Positions 11,145 through 23,641 are shown, numbered from the stretch's first letter. The stretch is 27,394 bases of DNA from Rodentolepis nana (GCA_900617975.1 UZAE01000285.1:1-27394); one strand, 5' to 3'. Notes: generated by a model from the sequence alone, not told the origin. Numbers and translations: made by a program.

Positions 11145-11469
11145 TGGGTGTGCAATAGACTTACCTCCAAGTGATGCACCCTGTGGAACGTAAACTCATA
11201 CGGCAAAAAAGTTTATTAACTGGCAGTTGACTACTGACTTCAAACCACCATGATCCCACTGTATGTCATATTCAACCACTTCCACAATACTCACCTCACC
11301 TTTTCTCTATCTTTATGTTTGTCTGTCTCTTTTACACCTGTGGATCTCACTTCTGTTCCCCCTCTCGACCTTTTTGTCACTTTGATGTTCCTTCTCCTCC
11401 TCTCTGTGAAGCCCGAAGTCAGCTAAATGGCTAATTATAGCTGTCAAACCGCCTGTCATTTGAAATAAA
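11145..11469 (+). mobile_element. SINE-like element, copy E, full length with 11 bp TSD
   Basis: One of the best full-length copies in forward orientation. It runs from TGGGTGTGCAATAGACTTACC through CATACGGCAAAAAAG, the CTCACCTCACC tract and GAAGTCAGCT (11415-11424), to CGCCTGTCATTTGAAATAAA. The duplication TTTTTGTGGGC is exact at 11134-11144 and 11470-11480. This fixes the 5' end at or next to GGTGTGC and the 3' end within a short A/T tail. No tRNA-type A and B boxes at normal spacing could be identified in the head. Confidence 0.93.
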
Positions 11470-11480
11470 TTTTTGTGGGC

Positions 11481-13900
11481 CAGTAACTAACTTTTTATCT
11501 TGTTTGTCTAACTCCTTGAGTAATCGATTTCTAGCAAATCGTAATCAAGCAGAAATTAATTCCTACAAAATGAAAAGACAATTTTTTCATCTATTGTATG
11601 CTTCCAAACGCAAGTGTAAAAATACTTTATATTCGTAGGTTGAACTAAGCAGAAGATTGTTGTACTCCCTTGAAACCATTCAAATGTTTTCCATTGATGA
11701 TGCATTACGAATGCTCAGAAATTGTGCGTTCAAACCCTGTCATGTCATAACCAGTAATTGAAGCGGTCAACCACAATTGTGAGGTCTTGCTGGTTCGTGA
11801 CTAACAAGATTCGGGTTTCCTACCAGGGAAACTTGATCATGTTGTCTTTGAAAGCAAATTTGAAAATTTGATGTTTTTTTAATTCCAGGTTAAGAGCACA
11901 GGTTCAACTGGGTTTAAATAAGCTAGCCCTGTATGGGGTTATGTTTAAAAGTGAATTTAAAGTGCAGTCGAGACAGTGAACGTCCCAAACAAAAAAAAAA
12001 CCACTTGAGACAAAGCCACTTGTTTCTGATTTCAGGTGACATCCATGTAAGTGCTACGATAAGCGAAATGAATACTTATATATTATTCTCTACCAGAAGG
12101 CTGAAAACAGTTTCTCTCCATTTCCCTGAACTCAAACTCTGTTTATTTAACATACATTTCTACATTTTGTGTCTGTATGCTTAGTATTCGTGTTTTAGCC
12201 TTTAAACAAGGATAGGTCCTCAAGAAATATGTCAATATATTTTAATTTAATTTTTTTTATTTACTACATAAAGAGTTATCATTTACCCCTCCCTTCTCTT
12301 TACTTCAAATTGCCTTCAACAGCCAACTGAAGGCGAAATAAGTTGCTTCTTTTTCTAAAAAAATTGCATTCAGGTTTTTGCTTTGTTTTTTTATTACTAT
12401 TTGAAATGCTATAAAAAGGTAGCTACTTTTGCTCCAAAAGGTCTGCACATCATTGATTTTTGGGTCACTAAACGCTAAATAGGGACTGAGTTCCAAAATT
12501 TGAACTTGAAGATAACGAATCAATTGACAGAAAACAAACATGCGGGAATTGTGAATATCTGAAAAAACAGAGTTCATAGAATTTAAAGCCGTTATTTAAT
12601 CAGAGCAACTTTGAAGTTTGTTCACATGTCTTGCATTCTTCAGTAAAATTGCTTATTATGCAAGATCATTGATTGTCATTTTTTCTGCAACATACTCGGG
12701 GTACTTATTTTGTATGTTCGGAGTTCGTAAATAAAGAATGCAAATTTGTCATCAGTTAACAAAATTTCTCAAAACTTAGTCGCCTCAAAACACTAAGCAT
12801 CATGACTCCATGTGATTAAAAAAAGTTAAATTCTAAATAAACAGGAAACTAGACGAATAAATGACAATCCAGTTCAATATGCGTATGGGTTTAATACTGC
12901 GAATTTGCATCTGAATTCCGCATTGGTATTAGGAACCAAAGCTTCTTGAGAGGACTAAATCTGAAATAGAAATGAGAAAAAAGGTAATTGTTGCTATCTC
13001 TTCAGTTAGTAATTAGCATAAAAAGATGTTATGAGTATGCACGTAGTTCGCAAAATACCCCTCTATCGTGTTAGATTTCGATAATTTTACCAAAATGTAA
13101 ATATAAATAAATAAATATGAATATAAAATATAAATTCCAAATAAAGTGCGATTTGGTTGATGCATTTTTTGCATAGGTAATAGAGTATGATCAATAGATT
13201 ACAACTTGAATTTTCTGTTAATTATTTTGGTATTTTGTTATGAGCAACTTTTGATGCTTAACGATTTGACCACAATTTGGAAACTACTTGAGAAAACGTT
13301 TTAAAATATTCTCGGGTCCATTTAAATAGCGTACTTATTTGTACTTTCAAATTTGATAGCCTATAGGAATCGAAATCATACTCTCCCATACAGAGAAAAT
13401 GTAATATCGATTGCGCATCCTTAACCAATCAGTATCGCGACTCCACCCTGAAACCTCATTGTCATTACCGCAGAAGGTCACATCAGAGCGAGAGGAGAAC
13501 AAAAGCCAACCATTAATGACTTCGACGATTATTCCATAATATGGAACCTTTTTCTTTTAACTGTTTTAAATAAATTTAGAATAATTTTAAACCAATGATA
13601 TCGGTCTTGAAATTGTTGTTACTCCCAACTCTATAAAGTCTGAAGCGATTGGCATAACGTCTGAATAATTGAAAAGTATCTGATAAATAAAAAAGATTGG
13701 ACGGTTGGCATACCTTTATTTCCGTTGTAATAAACATGCATGTTAGTGCATGCTAGCAATCACAGTCATGAAAACATGAATACAAACGATCATTGTGAAG
13801 TTCTTATGTGACAATGTGCGTTTACTAAAACATAAGCATTGACGTATGAAGGTCGTTCTCACAAAGAACTCTGAAAAAAACGAGATTTTAACTAGCTATT
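11481..13900. other. AT-rich non-coding DNA
   Basis: No gene, RNA or known repeat copy is recognised in about 2.4 kb. Short A/T microsatellite-like sequence (AAATAAATAAATA) lies near 13105. Open frames of 83 and 90 codons at 11933 (+) and 12305 (-) show no family signature. Confidence 0.55.
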
Positions 13901-13912
13901 TTGAGGACTAAA

Positions 13913-14222
13913 TTTTATCTATGTCAAACGGCAGGCGTTTTGATGGTTTTCATTAGCCCTTTAGTTGACTAAAGGGTTCACAGAGGGGAAGGAACAACAA
14001 AGTGAATAAAAAGTCGAGGGGGGGGGGGGGAAACAGAAGTATTTCAAAGACAAAGATAGAAAAGGTAGAAAAAAGGTGAGGTGAGAACTGTGAAAGTAGT
14101 CGAACATGACATACAGTGGGTAGTTGGAAGTCAGAAGTCAACTGCCGGTTTATAGACTTTTTGCCGTATGAGTATATGTTGCCCAGGGTGCACCACGTGG
14201 AGGTAAGTCTATCGCACACCTC
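13913..14222 (-). mobile_element. SINE-like element, copy F, with 12 bp TSD
   Basis: A complete copy in reverse orientation. The duplication TTGAGGACTAAA is exact at 13901-13912 and 14223-14234. A run of thirteen G lies at 14018-14030, in the tract that reads CCCTCTCGAC in the sense strand. The head contains a perfect 8 bp inverted pair, ATAGACTT (14152-14159) and AAGTCTAT (14205-14212), enclosing the CCACGTGG and GGTGCACC palindromes. A 97-codon minus-strand frame over the element is not a gene. Confidence 0.93.
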
Positions 14223-14234
14223 TTGAGGACTAAA

Positions 14235-14345
14235 ATTGATTTTCATGAATCATTTTATTGTATGTAGTTGATGGGCTTGATCTTTTTATTTATTTTTGAT
14301 TCATTGTGCTATAATTAATGATATTACTATTTTAGTTGGTGGTGC

Positions 14346-14384
<39 letters not shown>

Positions 14385-15188
14385 TCACTTTCCTTCAAGC
14401 AAAAAACTAGAGATTTAGCAAGGACTGAAAAGAATCAGAGTTACTGAACGAATTAAGGACAAAATTCGTCCTATGTGTTACTTATGTCACCTTCACGACT
14501 GACCGCAACTATTGTGCTTGCATTCATAGCCTTCTAATTTCCTTGGTTTCCTCAGCGCTTCTGTCACTTCCATTCTAAAGCTCGACTCTCGTATAGCAGC
14601 CACCATTCTCTTCCTAGAATCTTCTCCTCCACCTTCCAGCCATTTCATATTTTTGTCACATGATAACTAATTCAAGTCAACGCCAATTAAAAAATGTCAA
14701 AAATACAAGTCGGTAATTTTAGCTGCACTATTTCATTCCTTTATTCAAGTCAAAGGATGTGTATTTAAACATGCAATTATAGTGTAACACTAAATGCTAC
14801 ATATTTTATTTGAATTCAAAGTCAATTCAAACAAAGTGGTCCGCCATTTATCTTGTTAAAGGACGAATGTAAGTTTGCGAAATGACTTTGGAAAAAATTC
14901 TTAAATTATATTAGTTCCATAAAAAAATCGCGCTAAACAATACAAAACAAAGTTTTTACGGTTGAATTCCACTAAATACTTTGAAATTGCAAACATTTGC
15001 GATCTGCTTTCATAATAAATTTCTAAAGGCTAATATTGTGCAATATTGCTTCAAATGATTTCAAGTGAAATGCCACATAAAAATTGATTTAAAAGCGGAT
15101 CATGTGAGTTGAGGGAATGTTATTTCGTGCAAAAAATACCCTCATACCAATCAGTAACTCCTGAAAATGATTGGCACATTCAACTTGA
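14235..15188. other. AT-rich non-coding DNA with a microsatellite
   Basis: Apart from the dinucleotide repeat at 14346-14384 nothing is recognised. No open frame shows coding character. Confidence 0.55.
14346..14384. repeat. (TA)n(TG)n compound microsatellite
   Basis: About eleven TA units run directly into about eight TG units, a common compound dinucleotide microsatellite in animal genomes and a likely length-variable site. Confidence 0.95.
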
Positions 15189-15202
15189 GCCTCCATTAAT
15201 AT

Positions 15203-15479
15203 TTATTTATTTATTTCAAATAGCAGGCGTTTTAATAGTTATCATTAGCACTTTAGCTGACTTCGGGCTTCACAGGGGGAAGGAACATCAAAGTAACAGA
15301 AAGTCGAGGGATGGGGAACAGAAGAGTGATTTACAGATGTAAAGAGACAGACATGAAGGCAGAGAAAAGGTAGGATGAGTACTGCGCCAGAAATCAATCG
15401 CCAGTTAATAGACTTTTTTGCCGTATGAGTATACGTTGCCCAGAGTGCACCACGTGGAGGTAAGTCTATCACGCACTCC
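15203..15479 (-). mobile_element. SINE-like element, copy G, with 14 bp TSD
   Basis: A reverse-orientation copy flanked by GCCTCCATTAATAT (15189-15202) and GCCTCTATTAATAT (15480-15493), a 14 bp duplication with one mismatch. The tail is three TTTA-type units (ATTTATTTATTT). It is somewhat shorter than the full-length copies: the stretch matching the CATATTCGACC segment between the CTCACC tract and the head is missing, so this copy carries an internal deletion of about 40-50 bp, close to the ~41 bp period that is expanded in the copy at the right edge. Confidence 0.92.
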
Positions 15480-15493
15480 GCCTCTATTAATAT

Positions 15494-15631
15494 AAATCTC
15501 CTCATATATTCTTGCTAAAAAGGCTCTTAGTACTGTGTAATTCCGTTTATGCAGAGCAAGAGTGTGAATTAAATTAGGTTCTTGAAATTAGTAAAATTCT
15601 CCACTCCCACCTTCCAACCCTCACCCAAGCC

Positions 15632-15665
<34 letters not shown>

Positions 15666-16587
15666 CCCTCCCCTCCTCCACCCCCGAATAGAATCCTTCT
15701 GAACTGAGATTAAGATAATGATGGCAATCTTATTTATTTTTGAATTTATACATTAAAATATCAATATGTAGCTGATTGGGCACTTTTATTTACGTGCGTA
15801 TCGTTATGCTATTGAGATGGATGAGCGTATTAATTCTCTTTAAATTAGTCTTTCAAATTAGAATGTTACGCTTTTTACTGTTTAGTGGTCTGGCTTAGTA
15901 CGAAAACCACAAAGACCTAAAATTCCAATCTTTTGGTTTATAATGCTTTGAATAAAGTGATAATAGCATGTGAATGAAAAAATTTACCTCTCTGTTGTGT
16001 TTAGAAAATGCAGAAAGTTGACAGATCTTCGACAAATTATGCATAGGAGTAGGGAAAGAAGAGTAGTTACAAGTTCTTTAGATTATTAAATTCTGATTTT
16101 TCTGGAATGTAGCCAGTGCTGTTCAATAATATCATGTTCATATTGACATCTTTTGTTTATCAGAAAGAGCAGGTCATTTCATTTTATCCCATTACGTTCA
16201 CCTAGGGGGTAAAAGAATGAACTAATCAAGCATGCTATTCAACGTTTTACTCCCCTTTAGACTTGAAAAACAAATACGCTTTAGAATGATTCAAAGTATA
16301 GATCGATTCAGCGACAGTTCTCGGTTGATTCATACAGTAAATCAGCTAAGCAAATTAAAAAATTTAAACCCCCACACCCTCTCTATCCCGTCATCAATAA
16401 TGGTTAGTGGAAGGAAATGAAGTGGCATGCCGATACATCGTAATCTCGGAGACATTTGTGGGTTAATCACGATGGCAACACTTAATAGCCAACTATATTA
16501 CCTCAAATATCAAGCAAACCGAAAGTGCTCAAATATACAGAATCTTTTTTAGCGATTACGACAATTCGGTTCTTTGTTCTGCAACGA
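15494..16587. other. AT-rich non-coding DNA with a long poly-C tract
   Basis: The stretch contains the C-rich patch at 15601-15690 and otherwise plain AT-rich sequence. No gene is recognised. A 62-codon frame at 16232-16420 has no family signature. Confidence 0.55.
15633..15662. repeat. Poly-C tract of 30 bases
   Basis: Thirty uninterrupted C lie within a wider pyrimidine-rich patch (about 15601-15690). It is the longest homopolymer in the window. Its exact length is uncertain in any sequencing method. Confidence 0.9.
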
Positions 16588-16591
16588 TATT

Positions 16592-16934
16592 TGTGGGACA
16601 CGTTATCGTGTTGTTCGTCATCGTATGCCCGCATGTCTGCTCGCCAGGATTGGGAGGTGCGGCCGTACAACTCTGGGTGCAGCGACCGTACAAACAGTAA
16701 CCAGTCATCAACCTCTGTTTAACCTAATCCCCCATCCTGATCATGAGTAGCTCCCTGCGTGTACGCACCTATCCGCAATATATGTCCTGAATAAACGTGC
16801 TCCGTGCTACACATCTGTTTCCTTTATAGCTGGGCTATAGCTAAGCTAGTTCCGGGAGTCTAGCTAGATGTAGGAGAATCTGCCATAGAGATTTCTGAGT
16901 CAGTCAGGCTTTACTAGCGTAGCAATCCGCTACG
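16592..16934 (+). mobile_element. Solo LTR-like element, copy 2, with 4 bp TSD
   Basis: At 343 bp this is the cleanest copy and defines the unit. It runs from TGTGGGACACGTTATCG to TAGCAATCCGCTACG; the last base is G where copy 3 has A. It is flanked by TATT at 16588-16591 and 16935-16938, the short duplication made by retroviral-type integrases. Features along it are a GCAATATATG stretch, AATAAA at 16790-16795, the palindrome TCTAGCTAGA and the terminal GTAGC/GCTAC hairpin. There is no internal domain, so it is a solo LTR or a member of a non-autonomous family. The frame at 16525-16722 overlaps it by chance. Confidence 0.78.
16790..16795 (+). promoter_or_regulatory. Poly(A) signal AATAAA in LTR copy 2
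   Basis: AATAAA is followed by the G/T-containing ACGTGCTCCGTGCT, a plausible 3' processing site for the LTR R region. Position and context match copy 1. Confidence 0.5.
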
Positions 16935-16938
16935 TATT

Positions 16939-17458
16939 CAACATTGAAATGCACTAATACCTTATTTAAACATGAAAACATTCTCGCTCAATTCAATCAT
17001 ATGAATTGAAAGAAAATATGTTACCAGTAAAGGCTTAGAGAAGATTGACTGATTCATATAAACAAATTCATTTCCAGGCTCCTAACTGGCTCTAATATTA
17101 CGCGTATCCAATTAGTTCACTTTAATTCGGCGGCTTATTTCCCAGGAGTAGACTACAAACTTGCAGTTACACTTAGATTTAAAAAAAAACTAAAATTCAT
17201 ATTATTGAAATTAAAATTTAAATAGTTCCATCGTGCAATTTAATAATTTCACTTTTAAGATCGAATAATAAGTTTAAATTTATTTTCAATAAGATCATAA
17301 AATTTTATTATAAAATAATAATAATAATAATAATAACAATGTAGATTGACTCCCATAATTATACAAAAATGGTTTAATTTAAAGAGCCCCTTCTCCATTA
17401 TACTCCCAAAGCAGGTAAAAGCTTAAATGATAGATTAGCTTCAGAACAAGCGATGGAG
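16939..17458. other. AT-rich non-coding DNA with a trinucleotide repeat
   Basis: Only the ATA-type repeat at 17315-17336 stands out. No gene is recognised. Confidence 0.6.
17315..17336. repeat. (ATA)n microsatellite
   Basis: About seven ATA units sit in very AT-rich DNA just before a SINE insertion. Confidence 0.85.
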
Positions 17459-17475
17459 CTGAATAGGCCAGTATT

Positions 17476-17806
17476 TATTTATTTATTTTTATCAAATGGC
17501 AGGCGCTTTGATAGTTATCATTAGCCCTTTAGTTTACTTCAGGCTTCACAGAGGGGAGGAGGAACATCAAAGTGAAAAAATGTCTAGAGGGGGGGGGGTA
17601 ACAGAAGAGTGTTTCAAAGATGTAAAATGGGCAGACAAAAAGGTAGAAAAAAGGTGAGGTGAGTACTATGGAAGTAGTCGAATATGACATACAGTTGGGT
17701 CATGGTAGTTAAAAGTCAGAAGTCAACCGCCGGTGAATAGACTTTTTTGCCCTATAAGTAAACGCTTCCCAGGGTGCATCACGTGGAGATAAGTCTATCG
17801 CACACC
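17476..17806 (-). mobile_element. SINE-like element, copy H, with 17 bp TSD
   Basis: A full-length reverse-orientation copy with the longest duplication in the window: CTGAATAGGCCAGTATT at 17459-17475 and 17807-17823, exact over 17 bp. The tail is TTTA-type repeats before ATCAAATGGCAGG. A run of ten G lies at 17589-17598. The head reads AAGTCTATCGCACACC at its outer end. The inverted pair is AGTTTACTTC (17531-17540) and GAAGTCAACC (17719-17728), each with one change. This copy and E are the best guides to the complete element. Confidence 0.94.
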
Positions 17807-17925
17807 CTGAATAGGCCAGTATTGTCGGACATAAGAGAACAATAGGGAATGAATAATGGAGTTATGATCTCTGGAATTCTTTCTGAGTCCATGCATAGTA
17901 ATTTCAAAGTTTTATAAGTCAATTC

Positions 17926-18214
17926 ATTTATATCAAATGGTAGGCATTATGATAGTTATCGTTAAACCTTTAATTGGCTTAGGGCTTCACAGAGGTAGGA
18001 ACATCAAAGTTACAGAAATTCGAGTCGGGGGGTGGGGGTGGACAGAAGAGTGAACCACAGATGTAAAAGAGACACAAAGGTAGAGAGTAGGGTAAGGTGA
18101 GTACCGTAAGAGGTCGAATATGACAAACAGTTGGGTTATGGTAGTTATAAGTCAGAAGTCAACTGTCTTTTGCAGACCTTTTGCCGTATAGAGTATACGT
18201 TTTCCAGGGGCACC
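17926..18214 (-). mobile_element. SINE-like element, copy I, head-truncated
   Basis: A second reverse copy only about 100 bp from copy H. It has a diverged 3' block (ATCAAATGGTAGGCATTATG), the middle with a G-rich tract (GGGGGGTGGGGGTGG), and a head that stops near CCAGGGGCACC. The CACGTGG core and AAGTCTATCGCAC end are missing, and no target-site duplication is visible. More substitutions than in H suggest it is older and that the two inserted separately. Confidence 0.85.
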
Positions 18215-21200
18215 TTTTTTAAGATGATTTGATCGACAAAAAAGAAAGTTGGCAATACTTTGAACATAAGTGAATATGCCAGAGTGCAATCTTATCTAAA
18301 TTTAAAGTAAAATGAACATCAGGTCTAGAGGACTAAAATCGGGATCATGAAATGCATTATGAATTTTGCGAAGCATGCAAATAAAACGCCTTAGAAAGTT
18401 ACTGACTTAATCTTTTCACAATTAATTTTTATCAAATTGAATTCCCCCCCCCCTAGACGCATTGCTTTTTTCTGAATTTTTATCGAAATAAAAAAATTTC
18501 ATTTCAATTTAACCTTTCCTCTGTTCTTCCAACAGCAAAAATTTACAAATAGTAAAAAAATGTAGTTATTTTCCGAAAAATTCCGTCAGAAATAGACTAG
18601 ATACATAATTGCAATATATTTGCTGTGAGCTTGGAGGGAAAGCGCGAAACACCTCTGGTGACAGCAAATGAGATTGATGTGATAATATCAATGGCACAAT
18701 GAGTAGATCCATATTGCTAATGTATTTTTTATCTAATTTTTAAGGCGAAATCACCAATGCTTCAGTTTCATCTGATTTATTCACTCACTTATCATAAATT
18801 GGGAACTTTTTAATTGAATGGAGAACTGTGTCTCGGTTTTGGGGTTCCTATCGCAGTTTTTAGTGGAAAAATTGCGTTTTAAATGCATTCTTTATAATTT
18901 GGCGGCATTTTCGGTTTGTATTCTGGCCAATCGGTGGATTACTTCAAGATATGCAGTTTCGAAGAAATGGAGGATCTGCAACGATGTATTTCATGCCTTC
19001 TTTATCCTTTTCGCTTGCTGGCCAAATTTTATCCCATTTAATCGCCCACCACAATGATCCTCTATTTAGAATTTCCCCACGACTTTTAATCGCTTTATCG
19101 GTTTCCTCCCTCAAAAACAATGAACAAATTTTCTTTTTATGACTATAAGATTTCAGAATTATATTTGGTTTTTTTTAATATTTATCTCTTCGGGCAATGA
19201 CATTGTCTTATTCCTGTCTTAGCGCAAATGTGAAAAAGACTGTAATTGGAATGACATCTACCTTATTTTTTATTTATTTCTTAAAGGTTTATAATAGTAG
19301 TCGATGCGGAGTATTTATTAATCTTAAACGCAATTTTGTGGCTGCACATATCACAAAAACAAATATGCATTTTCGATTAATAATGGATGATGAATACGTG
19401 GGTGGAAATAGATGATAATTCCAATATCTCTTGCTCCATATCGCCGAGGTTGATTGCTATCTATTTCAATGCCTTCATCAAGCATAAACGAGATAAATAA
19501 TGAATTAGTGAATAAAATGCTGGAAATTTGTGTTGCATTGTTCAAGAAATTGAAATGGCATTGTTTTCATAAATTCTGACGAATTCTAAATGAAAGATTT
19601 GAATGACTTCATGAATACAGAATATCCTGGTAACAATTGACTACATTTGCTATGTTTAAATAAAGGCTTATTATTGTAATTCTTTTTTAACTTTCCCGTG
19701 ATTTATTTAATTAATGCTGTTAATGGGACCCAAATAACACTTCGGAAACGAATTCCGAATTCATAAAAGAGTTATGAAAATTTTAATATATCTACTAAAT
19801 ACTCTATCACATTTTTGGAGTGTGTGGCTACATCAAGTCGTTTTAAAACCGTGTAAGCTTGAGTACGGCACAAATTGAGCACTCTGAAACGCTTAAATCA
19901 AGTAATCGATAGCTCAATTTATTCAGTTAGATTTCCCTATCTATTAGAACCGACTAGATTTTGACACAACAGCACAAACACTCAGAATACGCACTAGAGC
20001 TAATGAATTCTCTCAACTCATCCCCATGCCATACTACAACCCCTCCTCCTCTAACCTCTTCGATTATCTTCCATATCGATCTAACTTAGCTTAAAAAATT
20101 TGATTATAAACTAACTTAACGCAACAAATGTTTGTTCGCATGTTATTTGCTTAACACTTCAGCTCAATATTCGACTCATAATTTTCATCAATAATTTCAA
20201 TCCTTTTCAAAGTTTCATTGTGTTTTTTTATTTCTCCAGGCAAATTAAGATTTGGTGACCTATTTACTGAAAAAGAAAGAAACGAATTTACCAAAAATGC
20301 CAGGGGATTTAAAATGTCCCAGTCATTTGCAACTTCAAATTTTCCTTCATATTTGCCGCAAAAAATCTCCTTTTCTAAATAGGATATTCATATGTTCTTT
20401 CCAAATAAGATTGAGACAGAATTGAGCCTACCTTGAGTGAACAGAGAAAAACTGAAAATCTTTGGTTATCTAAATTCTATTATTTTAAAGCTATAAAATA
20501 TGAAAGATTGGAAGAAAAATAGACAATCAAATCTCAAAAAAAATCACATGATAATAAGATTTAAGGTCGATAAACGTCTAAAACTGTAAGCAGACGTTTG
20601 TTTTGATCCAAGGAATGAATTTTAAAATCCTTCATATTACTGTATTGAGACGAGTATAATAGACAGTTGGTATGACATTCAAAAAATCGATATATAAATT
20701 TCGGTTTTCTAAAATGTGAAAAATTCATGTTAAATTACCAAATAGTTGAGGCATTTTGCCAAGTCCATAATTTAACGACATTTTATACCGCTAAGCAATT
20801 TACCTGTTCGCTAGATATCCTCTTATCTGGTAAATGTACAAATGCCAGCAGAATTTTTAATTTTTCAGTTACATTTTTTGTTTACTTCAGTCATAGAGAT
20901 TATTTCACTCTATGGTGCAAATGCAAGTATTACACTAAAAATTGGACCTTTGCAAAAATTGCTCCTATCAACTGCAATCGATTTACATTAATCATTAAAA
21001 TAATTAAATAAATATAGAATGAAAAAAGTTAGCAGAAAGCAATGTAGTGATACTATGGAACTTTACCTCACTGTATTTTTTTCGGGAAATAAATTTAAGC
21101 ATTTACTGAGTGGATAGATTTGAGAGTTAACTTTAAATCGCATGCTTTGTCGCCTGGATTGAAGCGAAGTCTATTTAATGGGTGTTTTATTTCACTCATG

Positions 21201-23507
21201 GTGGTCGGTGTTGCCGATTCAACAATCCACCATTTCTTCAAAAGAATGTTTGGGCAATCCAATTTCACATAGTATCCAACAGTTTTGAGTTATCGATAGT
21301 AATCGTTGAGCAGTTAAAGACTTAAGATTAGTAGACCTCAGAGCGGATTTCAAAATCATGTCGCTATAGCAATGAAAATTTAATTATCACTTAATGCAAA
21401 ATAAATAAAGATGGTTAATATTTAAGCCTGGAATATGCTACTCAATTCTGTAATGGTAGATCATTCAGAGTTCTTACCTTGCAATGCAACTCGAACAAAA
21501 TTTCTATTCTAAAGTGACATTCACAACTTATAAGCCCGTTAAAATGAACTGAAGAATTAAAAGTATGGTCTCATTTTTCATCTTTAGTTTAAACCATCAA
21601 AAAATAGTCTTCTCTTTTTCTGTTATATCGAAGAACAGAGTAAAATATTGAAATATAAATGTAAGTAAAAATCATGCTAAAAAGAATTACGTCAATATTT
21701 ATCCAACTATCGATTTTGCTCGAGTCCTGGATTTCAGCTCTTTTTAAACACTTCAAGATTATCACCATTTTTGCCTGCAGTGAGGAGCCAAAAGAACAAT
21801 AAAATTGTTCTATCGTCAACACTGGCTTGTGGATTATTCATAATTGCTGTTGACTGTTAGACAACAGTCATGTGTGATGGGTGATGGGTGTAGTGGTAGA
21901 CTGTCTTGATTAATTCTTGTTAACAATGATGGGTGGTAATGCAAGTACCTCATTTAGTCGGCAGCACTAAAACCTCTGCACAAGTCGAATATTGTGAGAA
22001 CTCTTAAAATGGATTTGGAAAGTTCTACTAAGCAGCTCGTTTGCATGGACTTCCAGACGTCTTGTCGTGAACGAGTAAATGTTTATTTTGCAAAAAAAGA
22101 CGAAACAAGTGCAGAAATTTTTGTCAGATTTTTAACTCTTCCCCCCTCCCCCCATAAATTAAACTGACTTTGTGCCAACAACTAGATACTCTAAATTTTA
22201 ATTAATGTGAATCATATTTTTACAATATTTGTTTAAACATCACTCTATTTCTCTGAATTGACCCTGAAATTTATAAAAGATACAGTTATTTCTCAGACTT
22301 TGCAAATTTACTACTGTTTCATTTAAGAACTTATCTAACGATTTGTCTAATTAAATTGAAAATAAAGTTTGAAGCATTGCCTCGGATTGAATTCATTTCG
22401 TAATTCAATTCTTTTTATTTTTGATGTACGCGTTTTGCATTGCAATGTAATTGAGCTATATTTATTAATGTGCGCATGTAATTGGAGATTCTAAAGATTC
22501 TTGGTAAACAGATCCACAGAGGAATTCGATCTTTTGCTCGTCATCAAAATCACATGGTATTTTAGGGGAAATAAAGTTGAGTTACTGGTTCGTTGATTAT
22601 TTTACTCTTGAACAAACCAAGACACCGATTCTCCTCATATCTTGATCACCACAACAAAATATTCCAATTTAGTGGCTTAACATTCTACTTAATTAAACCG
22701 AAAATAAGAGCATAAATTAGTGAGTTATCAATTATTGATTTCAAGGACGATATGCGACTGGACATTTTTGGACAAGCTTTCTGATTGGCTAGGATATTTC
22801 TCTACACATATTCGCACATTTCAGGATGTTCTATAGCGGCTGAGGTAGTGTTATGTACTCCACAAACTTTATTCCTAGCCTAAAATCACTTCCACCACCC
22901 TTATATGTAAAATCAAATGCCTTATTCAATTAGATCAATGATCACCACACACGATAGTTTAATTAACAATCTATAATCCTTGAATGCTATTTACTTGCTT
23001 AATATAATTATAGGAGATTTCTAATTCACTAGTTGGCCTGAGCTATTCGATAAACACATCAAACCACTGACAAGAATCCACGTATGAATCTATGAACTAA
23101 TTCGTAGCACAGTCTACCAAGGATTTAATTATTACAATCCACAGTGGTGCAGAATATGTTTATAATTTTGTGTTGATCAGATTTTCTTAGTGTGATTTGC
23201 GTATTCTGGATAGGGAGTGTCTATTTATAGAGCGATTTATTGTTTCATGTTCTTTCAAATCATTAATCTTCCATCAAAGGACCTAAATCTCGATCTTGCC
23301 TTCTCTTAACTTACTGAATTTCACCTTAGTGTTATTTGTAATTTTAAGCTCGTTTGTGCACGCTTTTTCCCAAATTTGTATAAATGTTTAGAGAATTAAT
23401 TGTTCGAATTGTATTAAACCATGAACCTGACGGCGTGGGTTAATTTGTTGGCTGAATTGGACACTTTGATTTTACTATTCATCAAAGATACTTGAGTACA
23501 TAGTTTT
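18215..23507. other. Long AT-rich stretch without a recognised gene or repeat
   Basis: About 5.3 kb, the longest repeat-poor stretch of the window. Short features are a run of ten C at 18444-18453, a C6-T-C6 block at 22141-22153, a small hairpin GACTGTT-AGAC-AACAGTC at 21852-21869 and a direct repeat of GATGGGT just after it. Open frames of 60-95 codons (for example 18818-19057, 20727-21011, 21589-21822) show no domain I recognise. Intron or intergenic DNA is likely. Confidence 0.5.
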
Positions 23508-23511
23508 GAGT

Positions 23512-23641
23512 TGTAGGACACGTTATCACTGTGTACGTCATCGTATGCCTGCATGTCTGCTCGCCAGGATTGGGAATGTGGGACACGTTATCGCTGTGTG
23601 CACCATCGTATGTCTGCATGTCTGCTCGCCAGGATTGGGAG
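23512..23641 (+). repeat. Direct duplication of the LTR 5' end, ~65 bp units
   Basis: The first 65 bp of the LTR (23512-23576, ending AGGATTGGGAA) are followed at once by a second copy starting TGTGGGACACGTTATCGCTG at 23577. The two differ at several sites, so the duplication is not very recent, or was formed between two different source copies. Confidence 0.88.

Noticed and set aside
18818..19142. Two overlapping frames (79 and 63 codons) in a slightly GC-richer patch
   Set aside because: Frames conflict with each other and neither matches a family I know.
20727..21011. 94-codon plus-strand frame
   Set aside because: No recognisable domain, AT-driven codon use, and no splice or promoter context that supports it.
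21876..21896. A-box-like GGGTGTAGTGG suggesting a tRNA gene
   Set aside because: It sits in a simple GATGGGT direct repeat, and no anticodon arm or T arm follows at the right spacing.
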